Shown here: piece after piece, positions 7,845-16,093 of the stretch
Layout of the letters: each line of letters starts with the position of its first letter
Numbering within the stretch: the stretch's first letter is position 1
Origin: Clostridiales bacterium
Lineage (GTDB): Bacteria; Bacillota; Clostridia; Lachnospirales; WQUN01
Direction: 5' to 3'
NCBI GenBank assembly: GCA_031270945.1
Contig: JAISWZ010000460.1
Span: 1 to 51,179, forward strand
Length of the DNA stretch: 51,179 bases
Program-made: the position numbers and the translations under genes
The notes under the pieces: generated by a model
The model's database searches: none
Seen by the model: only the letters and a program-made list of their open reading frames with translations
Told to the model about the DNA's origin: nothing

Positions 7845-8822
7845 ATGGCATACAGGGAAAGCTTGGGGTTTATCAGAACCCCGTCTCCCTTTGAGGAGCT
7901 CAAGAACATCAGAACCCTTACAGGCGCGAGCCAGCGGCTGTTCATCAAGAGAGATGACCTCACTGACGTTGGGCTGGGCGGAAACAAGAACCGAAAGCTG
8001 GAGTACGTGATGAAAGACGCCTTGAACAACGGGGCTGACACCATCATCACTTCTGGAGGAAAGCAGTCGAACCATTGCCGCCAGACGCTGGCGTACGCGG
8101 CGAAGCTGGGCCTTGAGTGCCATCTCTTTCTTGATGGCGAGGATGACACGCCGCACCAAGGGAACCTTTTCGTGTTTGACATTTTCGGAGCGAAGCTGCA
8201 CTTTGCGAAAGATCCGAAAGATCTGGAGGACGGAATAGAAAAGCTTGCCACAGAGCTTGCGGCAAAGGGAAAAAAGCCATACATCATTAGTTTCGCTGGC
8301 TCTTCTCCGCTGGGTGCGCTTGGCTATGTGGACTCGGCGAAAGAAATCTCTGAACAGGCAAAGCTTGCTGGGGCGGATGTAACAGACATCTTTCTTGCCA
8401 CAGGAACTGGAGGAACCCAGGCTGGCACATTGGTTGGAGCGAAGCTCTACCTTCCTGAAGCCAGGGTTCACGGAGTGGCGGTGAGCAGAAAGCGGGAAGA
8501 GCAAGCCCCAAGGATATCAGCGCTGGCCAACGAAACCGCCGCTTTTATCGGAGAAAGCTTCTCCTTCAAGACAGAGGAGATAATTATACATGACGAGTAC
8601 TACGGAGAAGCTTATGCCGTGCCGACACAAGCGGGAAATGACGCGGTGAGGCTTCTTGGAAGAGCGGAAGGCATACTGCTTGATCCAGTTTATACAGGAA
8701 AGGCGTTTAGCGCCCTGCTTGACCTGCTGCAAAAAGGGAAGCTCCTTCGCAGCGGGGATATCGTGTTTATCCATACAGGCGGAGCGCCTGCGATATTTGA
8801 CTTCACGGAGTCGTTTTTATAG
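7845..8822 (+). CDS. dcyD: D-cysteine desulfhydrase / ACC deaminase family enzyme
   Basis: 325-residue fold-type II PLP enzyme. FIKRDDLTDVGLGGNKNRKLEY holds the Schiff-base lysine (K48, by analogy with K51 of ACC deaminase), and SGGKQSNHCRQT the catalytic Ser (S75) loop. ATGTGGTQAG is the PLP-phosphate clamp. Members either desulfurate D-cysteine to pyruvate, H2S and ammonia, or open 1-aminocyclopropane-1-carboxylate; D-cysteine desulfhydrase is more usual in such bacteria. GGAGTG precedes the ATG at a good distance. It has its own promoter and a strong terminator. With the C-S lyase 1.6 kb upstream and a sulfonate-class importer downstream, it suggests a sulfur-amino-acid theme (inference). 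Confidence 0.8.
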   Translation: MAYRESLGFIRTPSPFEELKNIRTLTGASQRLFIKRDDLTDVGLGGNKNRKLEYVMKDALNNGADTIITSGGKQSNHCRQTLAYAAKLGLECHLFLDGEDDTPHQGNLFVFDIFGAKLHFAKDPKDLEDGIEKLATELAAKGKKPYIISFAGSSPLGALGYVDSAKEISEQAKLAGADVTDIFLATGTGGTQAGTLVGAKLYLPEARVHGVAVSRKREEQAPRISALANETAAFIGESFSFKTEEIIIHDEYYGEAYAVPTQAGNDAVRLLGRAEGILLDPVYTGKAFSALLDLLQKGKLLRSGDIVFIHTGGAPAIFDFTESFL

Positions 8823-8830
8823 AAGCGCTA

Positions 8831-8862
8831 AAAAGCCCCAAGGCGGCAGCCTTGGGGCTTTT
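8831..8862 (+). terminator. Intrinsic terminator
   Basis: AAAAGCCCCAAGG / CCTTGGGGCTTTT, a 13-bp perfect stem with a 6-nt loop, 8 bp after the stop. With A's upstream and U's downstream it can serve both strands. Confidence 0.85.
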
Positions 8863-8985
8863 GGGGTTTGGTTTTGGGGTTTGGTTTTTGTTTTTTTATC
8901 TTATTTTTATATTTTATATTTTTTAATATTTTTTATTTTTTTATTTATTTAATTATTTATAAATCTTTTAAATTATAAAAAATTA
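8863..8985. repeat. Low-complexity GGGGTTTGGTTTT then A/T spacer
   Basis: GGGGTTTGGTTTT is repeated twice, followed by ~80 nt of TTTTTATT-type sequence that ends at the stop of the minus-strand ATPase gene. On that strand it is an A-rich trailer like those between the 36-40 kb genes. Confidence 0.6.
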
Positions 8986-9651
8986 TTATGATTCCAATAA
9001 AAGAACACCATCGTTCATCAAGTAGCGCTTGTGGCACCCGTTCGGTTTCTGGGATTCATGGGTAACCACCAGGACGGCGGCGCCTGACAGGGCTATCTCG
9101 TTGAAAAGCTCGAAGATGTTCAAAGAGTTTGCGGGATCCAGATCGCTTGTGGGCTCGTCTGCGACAACTAGCTTTGGCTCGTTTATAAGCCCGCGAGCGA
9201 TAGCCGCGCGGCGGATTTCCCCGCCTGAAAGGCGGGCGGGGTATTGGTTTGCCAGGCGGGCTATGCCCAGCCTGTCGAGCAAAGCCTTGGCTCGCTCGCG
9301 CGAGTTTTTGCGCTTTGCCAGAAGCCCTGGAAGGGCCACATTGTCTATGATGGTGAAGTTTGAAAGCAGGCATTGGCCTTGGGGGATGAAGCCTATCTTC
9401 TCGTTTCTAAGGGCTGAGAGCTTCTTGTCGCCAAGGGTGCCGATGTCTGTTCCGTCAAATGACGCCTGGCCTGAATCCAGGTTTAGGAGCCCGGCTATGA
9501 TGGCTAGGAGAGTGCTTTTGCCGCTTCCGGACTGGCCATTGATAACGGCGTACTCGCCTGGGTTAAGGGAAAGGGAAGCGTTGTCCACGGCTTTGAACTC
9601 TTCGGTTCCTCGCTTGTAGAGCTTGGTGGCTTGGTTCACTTCCAGGAGCAT
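8986..9651 (-). CDS. MacB/LolD-type ABC transporter ATPase
   Basis: 221-residue ATPase. Walker A GQSGSGKST is near residue 39, the signature RLSGGEIRRAAIARGL, and Walker B KLVVADEPTSDLD. Size and motifs fit the MacB/LolD/FtsE branch, which drives FtsX-fold permeases rather than classical import. A GTG (9654) and an ATG (9651) stand side by side after AAGGAGG; the ATG has the better spacing. The start overlaps the stop of the upstream permease gene, so the two are translationally coupled and surely form one complex. Substrate unknown. It is the last gene of the minus-strand cluster. Confidence 0.88.
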   Translation of the reverse strand: MLLEVNQATKLYKRGTEEFKAVDNASLSLNPGEYAVINGQSGSGKSTLLAIIAGLLNLDSGQASFDGTDIGTLGDKKLSALRNEKIGFIPQGQCLLSNFTIIDNVALPGLLAKRKNSRERAKALLDRLGIARLANQYPARLSGGEIRRAAIARGLINEPKLVVADEPTSDLDPANSLNIFELFNEIALSGAAVLVVTHESQKPNGCHKRYLMNDGVLLLES

Positions 9652-10856
9652 CACGCGCCCTCCTTTATTATGGCAGCTGTTGAAACCTTGCCAATCCTGG
9701 CGGCGGAAAAGAGGGCTGCAAGAGGCCCTGTGACTAGGGAGACAAGAAAGCCGCCAGCCAGGATGAGAGCAATGTCTTGGACGTTGGGCCTTAGGTACGG
9801 AAGGTTCATGGAAACGCTGATCAAGGGTTCAGCCATGAAGTACAGGACGCTTGAAAGAGCGAGACCCAAGAAGGCGCCAGGGGCGCTCAAAAGAGCTGAC
9901 TCTGTTAGCATCATCGCCGCGAGCTTGGACTTTGTCACCCCCAGGGCTCTATATATTCCGAACTCCCGCCGTCTCTCGTTGAGGGACATGGCGAATATCA
10001 GAGCCAGGACTGTTGAGGCCAGTATCCAGAGGAAAACTGCCAAGACGGAGACGATGCCAAGGAGCGTATCCAGGTTGGAGGAAAGGTCTGCAAGCATGGT
10101 TTGGGTCTCTATGACTGCGACTCTATGCTGGCTATAGGCAATGCGGAGGTTTTTTGAGTAGTCGCGCAGGTTTGTTCCTGGATTGGCGTTTATCGCTATG
10201 CAGGAAGCGGCGCCGTCACCTTCAGGGGCGTCTTTGCCCCCTAGCTGGATGTACTCGCCCAAGGCAACCTGGGCCATGTCCATGTTTACGAAAGCTGAGG
10301 TGTCAAAACCCATGCCTGTTTCTGCGAGCTTTCCTGCCACTGTGTACTGTCTTGCGAAAAAAGTCAGCTTGTCTCCGACATCCCCGTTTATCTTGCTTCC
10401 GACTATGACTTCATCCGCTCCGGGCCCGCCAGGAACCTCATTGTTCAGCCAGGGGGAGAGCAGGAAGTCAGTTTCTGGATCATAGCCTATCATCTGGACT
10501 TGCGCCGAGCAATGGGGCGAGTCAAAAGAGGCTATGAAAAGCTGGGGGGTGATCTCTGAAACGTCAGGAAGCGCCAGCAAAAGCTGGACTGTCTTGGGCT
10601 CAAAGTAGAAGGAGCTGGGCTCGCCGCGAAGAAGCGCTCCTTGGGCGCTTTGCTCATACCCGGAGGGGACAAGCAAAAGATCCGCGCCAAGCCTTGCGTC
10701 AATGCTTGAGATCCCGTTTCTGAGGCAGGCGGAGAAGAGGGATCCGCAGACTAAAACAAAAGAAAGAATGAAAACAATGCCCGCAAGGGTTCCAGACCTG
10801 AAAGCCCTGCAGGTGATGTTGCTCACGGATATGGAAAGCAGAGAGAATCGTTTCAC
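9651..10856 (-). CDS. MacB-like FtsX-fold ABC permease
   Basis: 401-residue permease with an N-terminal membrane segment (about residues 22-46), a large extracytoplasmic domain to about residue 255, and three C-terminal segments (around 260-290, 315-335 and 360-390). This is the MacB/FtsX layout. GTG start at 10856 with AAGGAG upstream. It overlaps the ATPase gene downstream and lies 13 bp after the importer permease gene, so it is probably read from the same promoter. Such pairs usually extrude peptides, lipids or drugs, or act as mechanotransmission devices; linkage with an importer is unusual and the joint role is unclear. Confidence 0.85.
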   Translation of the reverse strand: MKRFSLLSISVSNITCRAFRSGTLAGIVFILSFVLVCGSLFSACLRNGISSIDARLGADLLLVPSGYEQSAQGALLRGEPSSFYFEPKTVQLLLALPDVSEITPQLFIASFDSPHCSAQVQMIGYDPETDFLLSPWLNNEVPGGPGADEVIVGSKINGDVGDKLTFFARQYTVAGKLAETGMGFDTSAFVNMDMAQVALGEYIQLGGKDAPEGDGAASCIAINANPGTNLRDYSKNLRIAYSQHRVAVIETQTMLADLSSNLDTLLGIVSVLAVFLWILASTVLALIFAMSLNERRREFGIYRALGVTKSKLAAMMLTESALLSAPGAFLGLALSSVLYFMAEPLISVSMNLPYLRPNVQDIALILAGGFLVSLVTGPLAALFSAARIGKVSTAAIIKEGA

Positions 10857-10869
10857 AGTGACTCCTTTT

Positions 10870-11670
10870 CTATTTGACCATGGCGTTTGCGTTGTCGCGC
10901 CAGCGGAACGAGTTCTTTTCCACCCTGGTCAAGACAGAGTTCAGGGTTATGCCTATGATGGACATTATGAATATGTAGGCGTACATCTCAGCGAATTTGT
11001 AGTTTGCCTGGTAAAACGTGAGCTGGTACCCAAGTCCCTTGTTAGCGCCTATCATCTCAGCCGCTATGACTATGAGAACCGAAGCTGTGGCTGAAAGCCT
11101 GAGGCCGGTCAGTATGGACGGCAGAGAAGCGGGAAGTATGACTGTCAAAAAGAGCCTGGGAGAGCTTGTTCCCATGGATCTTGAAGCCCTGATCAAAGAA
11201 GGGTCAACGTTCTGGACGCCTGAGATGGAGTTCAAGAGCAAACCCCAAAAAGATCCCCAGAATATGATAACTACCTTTGAAAGCTCTGTTATGCCAAAGA
11301 GCATAATGAAAACCGGAAGCAAGGCAAGAGTCGGGGTATTCCTGAACACTTGCAGAAGCGGGCTAAGAAAGCTCTCAAGCCGCCTGAACCAGCCTATAGC
11401 CAGCCCGACGGGTATGGCGAAAACCAGCCCTGCGAGAAACCCAAGAAGCGCCCTCTGAAGGCTGATAAACAGGTGCTTCCACAAAGCGCCTCCAACGATT
11501 ATCTTCCACAATGTGGCGAAGATCTTTGAGACAGGGGGAAAGAATAGCGGATTTATCAAGACCTCAAGCCTGGACAATATCTCCCAAAGGGCAAAAAAGC
11601 AGATGATGGCTAGCCAGCCATACAGGGTTTTTAAAACGCGTTTAGTAGCAGCCTTGATGAATGCTTTCAT
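10870..11670 (-). CDS. SsuC/TauC-type ABC importer permease
   Basis: 266-residue inner-membrane permease of the nitrate/sulfonate/taurine class. About six hydrophobic segments are visible, and a typical EAA-like loop reads SLIRASRSMGTSSPRLFLTVILP. The ATG at 11670 was chosen because AAGGAG lies just upstream and the protein starts like its relatives (MKAFIKAATKRV); an 18-residue in-frame extension lacks a ribosome site. It works with the binding protein at 11782 and the ATPase at 13234, all in one run. Confidence 0.85.
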   Translation of the reverse strand: MKAFIKAATKRVLKTLYGWLAIICFFALWEILSRLEVLINPLFFPPVSKIFATLWKIIVGGALWKHLFISLQRALLGFLAGLVFAIPVGLAIGWFRRLESFLSPLLQVFRNTPTLALLPVFIMLFGITELSKVVIIFWGSFWGLLLNSISGVQNVDPSLIRASRSMGTSSPRLFLTVILPASLPSILTGLRLSATASVLIVIAAEMIGANKGLGYQLTFYQANYKFAEMYAYIFIMSIIGITLNSVLTRVEKNSFRWRDNANAMVK

Positions 11671-11729
11671 TGTTACGCTCCTTTTGCTCGAGTGAAATTT
11701 AGTTTCGCTCGGAGCACTAATCAAGAGAG

Positions 11730-11757
11730 GGCGTTTCGCGGTTTCCCGCGAAACGCC
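11730..11757 (-). other. Intercistronic hairpin between binding protein and permease
   Basis: Perfect 12-bp stem GGCGTTTCGCGG / CCGCGAAACGCC with a 4-nt loop and no U-run. Such hairpins often protect the upstream message so that the binding protein is made in excess; that role is inferred. Confidence 0.6.
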
Positions 11758-11781
11758 TATGCAATAGAGCGAAGCTAGCGA

Positions 11782-12897
11782 TTATGATACGTGGAACACC
11801 CTGTTGGCCACTCCGTCCCAGTGAAGTTCCTTGTCAGACGCGGGAGCGTCCTTTGGAACGAACTTGTTTGTGAAGATTTCTTCCTTTGTTATCACGCCTT
11901 CTTCAAGGATTCCGGTTTGCACTGCTAGGTCGAACCAAATGTCCAGGTATGAGGGATCAACGTTCTTGTTGGTGTCCTGGTAGATGGCCAAGACGTCGCC
12001 CTTGTTGAGTCCTAGGACTGCGGCAACCAGATCTCCGGCTTCCTCGAAGTGGTCGTTTGTCCAGAGCCTTGAGCGGTACATTGCGTCTACAAAGCCTTGA
12101 GCTACCTCAGGATGCTCCTCTATTATGCGATCAGCCAAGACACGGGCGCCAAGGCCGCCTGCGCCGCTGTTGAAAATGTCATACGTGTTGCCTATAGCCC
12201 TGACTTCCCCGGTCTTCAGGGTTATCTCAGCATACGGGGTATGGGATGTTGTCACGTCGATATCCCCTTGGAGAAGGGCTTGCTCCATTGTTCCGCCGCC
12301 AGTCGAGAAAGTGATGAACTCTACATCGTCTTTCGGGTATCCGTTTTGCAGGGCCACGTACTCTACATATCCGCTTGTGCAGGAGCCGATGCCGCCGATT
12401 CCAACTTTCACTCCGCCATGGAGATCTGCCAGCGTCTGAAGCTTGCTGTCATTCTGAACGAGATAGGTTACGTGCGGGCTTTCCGGCGTGTCAAGCATGC
12501 CAGGAGCGATCATGGTAACTTTGAGGCCAGCCGCGCGGGCCTGGGCTACATTTGATGGATGGCCTGAATAAGAGGCGTCGATTATGCCTTGCTCAATTGC
12601 CTGGTAGTTAGTGATTCCTTGAGAAAGCTCGCCTATGAACTCGATATTGATCCCTGCGTCCTCAAAGAAGCCAAGCTCCCAAGCGGTTACGAATTCAAGG
12701 TAGTCATATGGCGGATCCACAACCCTGAGAGTGAAAAGCTCTTTCGCGGCTTCGGGTTCCGCTGCCGGGGCTTGAGCTGCCGGGGCTTGGGACGCGGCTG
12801 TTGCTGCCGCTGGCTCTTTGCTGGCGCATCCTGAAATGGAGAACAATAGAAGCGCTATAAGCAGTCCTGATATTGGGCGAAGAAGTCTTGCTTTCAT
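11782..12897 (-). CDS. SsuA/NMT1-like substrate-binding lipoprotein
   Basis: 371-residue lipoprotein. The signal peptide ends in the lipobox FSISGC, followed by an Ala/Pro linker. The body matches the NMT1/SsuA fold: WELGFFEDAGINIEFIGELSQGITNYQAIEQG at the start and GIGGIGSCTSGYVEYVALQNG in the middle. ATG 12897 was chosen because GAGGAGG stands 8-9 nt before it; an upstream TTG would place the ribosome site inside the gene. Relatives bind sulfonates, taurine, nitrate, riboflavin or thiamine precursors, and the ligand cannot be read here. The neighbouring C-S lyase and desulfhydrase make an organosulfur ligand reasonable (inference). Confidence 0.85.
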   Translation of the reverse strand: MKARLLRPISGLLIALLLFSISGCASKEPAAATAASQAPAAQAPAAEPEAAKELFTLRVVDPPYDYLEFVTAWELGFFEDAGINIEFIGELSQGITNYQAIEQGIIDASYSGHPSNVAQARAAGLKVTMIAPGMLDTPESPHVTYLVQNDSKLQTLADLHGGVKVGIGGIGSCTSGYVEYVALQNGYPKDDVEFITFSTGGGTMEQALLQGDIDVTTSHTPYAEITLKTGEVRAIGNTYDIFNSGAGGLGARVLADRIIEEHPEVAQGFVDAMYRSRLWTNDHFEEAGDLVAAVLGLNKGDVLAIYQDTNKNVDPSYLDIWFDLAVQTGILEEGVITKEEIFTNKFVPKDAPASDKELHWDGVANRVFHVS

Positions 12898-13233
12898 TTT
12901 TAGTTTCCTCCTCAAATTTTTGCCTTAGGGCGTTTGCTGAAATTTCGAATTACGGGCATGCCCTTAAGGCTGTTGATGGTTAGAAAATGGGCCAAGCCAC
13001 GACTTTCGGTAAAACGGTAAATCCTTATGAAAGAGCTCTTTACGCTCTTTGCGAAAGCTTGCGAAAAAGGCAAATCATTCGATTTCAAAAACGTTTGCGT
13101 TTCTGGCTTTGCTTGTCTTGTCTTTTTGCTTTGCTTGCTTTGTCTTTCTTGCTTTTTTTAGGACAGATCCGCCTCCCTCCGCATTGCATGAGAGCGAAGC
13201 TTCGCCCTCCCGTCTCTGGATCTGCGCAAGCGC
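12898..13233 (-). other. Long intercistronic spacer with purine-rich tract
   Basis: There is no credible gene between the ATPase and binding-protein genes. On the minus strand, ~75 nt (around 13085-13160) is built of AAAGCAAGACAAG-like words, another low-complexity spacer. A small hairpin GAGCTCTTTACGCTC lies near 13034. No promoter is obvious. Confidence 0.5.
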
Positions 13234-14085
13234 CTATATCTGCGTTCCTGGCGCTATTTCATCTGCCAATGCCGCGCCAGTGGTGGCGCGCTTGATTGGT
13301 TCCTCATCAGCGCTGTTTTGCAAAAGTTCCCAGATTCCATGGGTGATCCACTTGAAGTCTGAGGACACCCTCATTTCTGCCGCCGATCTGGGGCGAGGCA
13401 GCTTAATGTCCACGACTTTTTTTATCTTTCCTGGCCTGGGGGTCATGACTACTACCCGATCAGCCAGCAAAACAGCCTCTTCAATGCTGTGGGTGACGAA
13501 TATGATGGTTTTCTTGGTCTTTTCCCAAATGCTCAGAAGCTCGTCTTGAAGCGTCTCTCTTGTTTGGGCGTCTACAGCCGCAAACGGTTCATCCATCAGC
13601 AGCACTTGCGGATCATAAGCAAGGGATCTGGCAATAGCAACGCGCTGCCTCATGCCTCCTGAAAGCTCGTTTGGAAACCTGTCTTCAAAGCCTGTCAACC
13701 CAACCAGCTCAATGAACTCTTTGCATATGGCAGGCCTGTTCTTCCGGGGCACGTGCTTTACCTCAAGGCCGTAGGCGACGTTGCGGATAACCGTCCGCCA
13801 TGGGAAGAGGGCGTAGCCTTGCATTATGAAGCCGCGATCCAAGGCGGGCCCTTTCACGATCTGCCCGTCAATGTGGATAGTGCCTGACTTTGGCTTGCTA
13901 AGCCCGGATACGATGTCAAGGAACGTGGACTTGCCGCAGCCTGATGGCCCAACGATTGCGACGAACTCTCCGTCTTCGATTGAAAGCGAGAAATCGTCAA
14001 GCGCCACGAAGTTTTCCAGCTTTTTGGTTACGGGATTTCTGATGTTGTAAATCTGCCGGAGATTTGAAAGCTCTATCTTTGCCAT
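13234..14085 (-). CDS. SsuB/TauB-type ABC importer ATPase
   Basis: 283-residue ATPase. Walker [10 protein letters not shown] is near residue 43, a Q-loop MQGYALFPW, the signature [17 protein letters not shown], Walker [13 protein letters not shown], and H-loop FVTHSIEEA, all typical of nitrate/sulfonate/taurine importers. A ~20-residue C-terminal extension follows the core. GGAGGAAC lies before ATG 14085. It is the first gene of the minus-strand cluster, behind a 350-nt leader with a promoter and an intrinsic terminator. It should energise the permease at 10870 with the binding protein at 11782. Confidence 0.9.
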   Translation of the reverse strand: MAKIELSNLRQIYNIRNPVTKKLENFVALDDFSLSIEDGEFVAIVGPSGCGKSTFLDIVSGLSKPKSGTIHIDGQIVKGPALDRGFIMQGYALFPWRTVIRNVAYGLEVKHVPRKNRPAICKEFIELVGLTGFEDRFPNELSGGMRQRVAIARSLAYDPQVLLMDEPFAAVDAQTRETLQDELLSIWEKTKKTIIFVTHSIEEAVLLADRVVVMTPRPGKIKKVVDIKLPRPRSAAEMRVSSDFKWITHGIWELLQNSADEEPIKRATTGAALADEIAPGTQI

Positions 14086-14226
14086 GCCTGTTCCTCCATC
14101 TTGTTGGCTTGCTAACTATAAGTTTAGAATGATTATCATTTTGGGTTGGGCTTTCTTTGCCATAATACGCCTTGGAAGACAGCCCTAATCTTTGCCATGG
14201 AATTCTGCCAGCGCTCGGCTCAGGGC

Positions 14227-14268
14227 AAAAAAAACCCGGAGCCCCTGTATAGTCTACAGAAACTCCGG
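14227..14268 (-). terminator. Leader terminator (possible attenuator) before importer operon
   Basis: Read on the minus strand: CCGGAG, an inner CTGTA/TACAG stem, CTCCGG, then a run of eight U. It lies between the promoter (14446-14474) and the first ATG (14085). A short CCGGACATCCGG hairpin overlapping its 5' arm could compete with it, as in an attenuator. Confidence 0.65.
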
Positions 14269-14304
14269 ATGTCCGGTCATTTTTGGCTGTGAATTGCTAT
14301 GGGA

Positions 14305-14352
14305 GGTAATCCTTTCGAGAGGTAATCCTTTCAAATAAAAGGTAATCCCTTC
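14305..14352. repeat. Three direct repeats GGTAATCCYTTC in the leader
   Basis: Copies at 14305, 14321 and 14341; copies 1 and 3 continue with CGAGA. They lie just 5' of the leader terminator on the transcript strand. They may be protein sites or part of an RNA fold. I do not recognise a known riboswitch. Confidence 0.6.
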
Positions 14353-14445
14353 GAGAGGTCTGGCTCTCGTAAGTTAGAGCAAGCGTTTGCGTTGTAACTT
14401 TTAAATTTACAAAGCATATAAATCATGTATGTATTGACTGAATTA

Positions 14446-14474
14446 AATATACTGCCAAACAGATCAAATGTCAA
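14446..14474 (-). promoter_or_regulatory. Consensus sigma-A promoter of the importer operon
   Basis: On the minus strand TTGACA, 17-bp spacer, TATATT. Initiation near 14439 would give a leader of about 350 nt before the ATPase gene. Confidence 0.8.
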
Positions 14475-15407
14475 GACAGAATGTTGCAAGAAATTTGAGC
14501 GGATAGGTTTCACTTGTTTGCGCGATTTTTCGCCGGAAGCTCTCTTCTGCCAATGTGCATCTGGCAATGTGAATAAAAGCTGGTGGATTCTTGGCGCGGT
14601 TTTTAACGAGGGCTCGTTTGCGGTATTCCATTTGGTCGAGACTGCCCTGGGAGCAGTGGCTAAAGACGGAGGCGAAAATCTTGAAAAAGGCGCTGGGGAG
14701 ATCTCTTGAACTTCAAGCGATGGGCTTTAGCGCCTAGGGTAGGGAAAACGGCTGATTCAAGCGCTTTTTTATCAAAGCGAGGTTTGCTTTTGGATTTGGA
14801 TGGCGCGTTTGGCTTGCATTGGGTAGGGCGAGTCCGGCTTGGATCTGGGAGGGCGTGTCTTAGCGCTCGTATACACTCCGTTTAAACTCAGTTTAACCTC
14901 CGTTTAAAAATCCTGGATATCATGGTATCTGTTGCGCGGGTTGGGCCGCTTTGCGGGAGCTAAAATTTTGGTTTTCTAAATCAAAAGACGGCAGGGATGC
15001 ATTCACGAGCGCGGCTCGCGCATCCGGGTTATGCACCAGCCAATGTTTTCAAACATGTTTTGGGCTAGTTAGAGAAGACTATACTATAGTTGCAAAGAGA
15101 CCTGGGCTGGCTAAGAAAATCACGCTATGGCAAAATGCGATTGGGGCCTTAGAGAGGCCGGGGGCGCATGGCTTGTCTCGTTTTATATGTCTCACGCGAC
15201 CCGGACAAATTTGGGCCTGGTTGGGATCTGTGTATTGTGCCAAACGCATACAAGCGACGCGCTGATTTTTGGCGAAACGAAAAAAGTGACTGAAAGGAAG
15301 AATAAGCGGCCTTATTTTCATGAGCAGGAAGCATAATCGGGAATTTAATGATAAGAAAAGGTTGGAAGAATCTTAGAGGGGCTAATTGAATTCTAATATA
15401 AACCCCA
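14475..15407. other. Long non-coding interval
   Basis: Open frames here have no good ribosome sites, biased composition and no family resemblance. The only structure I see is the CTCCGTTTAAAC repeat at 14865 and scattered GC-rich inverted words near 15010 (CGAGCGCGGCTCG). Confidence 0.5.
14865..14911 (+). repeat. CTCCGTTTAAAC direct repeat, copy 2
   Basis: GCTCG-TATACA-CTCCGTTTAAACTC, followed by two more GTTTAA words. It matches 3673-3720 closely. Confidence 0.5.
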
Positions 15408-15436
15408 TTGACACTAGATAGCGAATAGTGTACATT
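15408..15436 (+). promoter_or_regulatory. Promoter of the marR-exporter operon
   Basis: TTGACA, 17-bp spacer, TACATT, 82 bp before the ATG of the MarR gene. Confidence 0.75.
15411..15431. promoter_or_regulatory. Probable MarR operator inside the promoter spacer
   Basis: Perfect inverted repeat ACACTA-N9-TAGTGT overlapping the -35 and reaching the -10. Its size and place fit autorepression by the MarR protein encoded just downstream (inference). Confidence 0.55.
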
Positions 15437-15518
15437 GTTAACAGTATTAGATGTTGACTGATGGGCGCTGACGCGCCTAACGGGGCGAGAGCAAGGCCGG
15501 CTGGAAAGGAGCCAACAA

Positions 15519-15962
15519 ATGGACGTCATTGATGAAGCGGTTGAAGCCTTAAGCGCTCTCATGACACGCGGTAAACTGCTAGACGAGTTCAGCCGCTCGG
15601 GAAAGGGTGAGATGTTTCTGCTCAAGTACCTTTTTGAGAAAGGCGGCGTGGCTATGCCCTCGGAGATGAGGGACGCGCTTAGAAGCAGCAGCGCGCGCAT
15701 TTCGGCGGCGCTGGGAAGCCTTGAGAAAAAGGGATTTATTAAGAGAGAGATAGACTTGGCAAACAGAAGAAACATTATAGTCACTCTTACTGAGAAGGGC
15801 AGGGAGAAGACTCTCTGCATAATGAGAGAAATGAAGGCCCATTTGAGAGGGGTGCTTCTGGAACTGGGAGAGGAGGACGCAGTGGAAATGGTTCGCTTGT
15901 CCAAGCGCTTTCTTGATATAGCGCAGAGGCATGGCGGGCCGCCTTTTTGCGATAAAGATTAA
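15519..15962 (+). CDS. MarR-family transcriptional regulator
   Basis: 147-residue winged-helix regulator. The recognition helix region is PSEMRDALRSSSARISAALGSLEKKGFIKRE and the wing follows as DLANRRNIIVTLTEKGRE, the MarR pattern; the flanking helices would dimerise. AAAGGAG lies before ATG 15519. It leads an operon with two ABC half-exporters, the usual arrangement for a repressor of a drug exporter relieved by its ligand. A palindromic site in its own promoter supports autorepression. Its last codons and stop form the first unit of a 30-bp tandem repeat, so the C-terminus CDKD may be a recent product of that repeat. Confidence 0.88.
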   Translation: MDVIDEAVEALSALMTRGKLLDEFSRSGKGEMFLLKYLFEKGGVAMPSEMRDALRSSSARISAALGSLEKKGFIKREIDLANRRNIIVTLTEKGREKTLCIMREMKAHLRGVLLELGEEDAVEMVRLSKRFLDIAQRHGGPPFCDKD

Positions 15963-16038
15963 GTCGAGAGGGAACAAGGCGATAAAGAATAAGTCGAGAA
16001 AGACTAAGGCGATAAAGACTAAGGCAAGCGCAACAACA
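15949..16038 (+). repeat. 30-bp tandem repeat, three units, across the marR stop
   Basis: Units start at 15949, 15979 and 16009 with GCGATAAAGANTAAG. The first covers the last codons and TAA of the MarR gene; the others fill the spacer before the exporter gene. The third unit decays at its end. Confidence 0.85.
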
Positions 16039-16093
16039 AATAAAAAGCAATAAAAACACAAGGCTTTGCCTTGAACAACAGGAGGGCAGTTTC

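Noticed and set aside
14227..14440. Known riboswitch (TPP, purine, SAM) in the importer leader
   Set aside because: None of the conserved core sequences of these classes could be found; only terminator and repeats are supported.
14951..15265. 104-codon open frame before the marR gene
   Set aside because: No ribosome site, no recognisable domain, unusual composition; likely chance.
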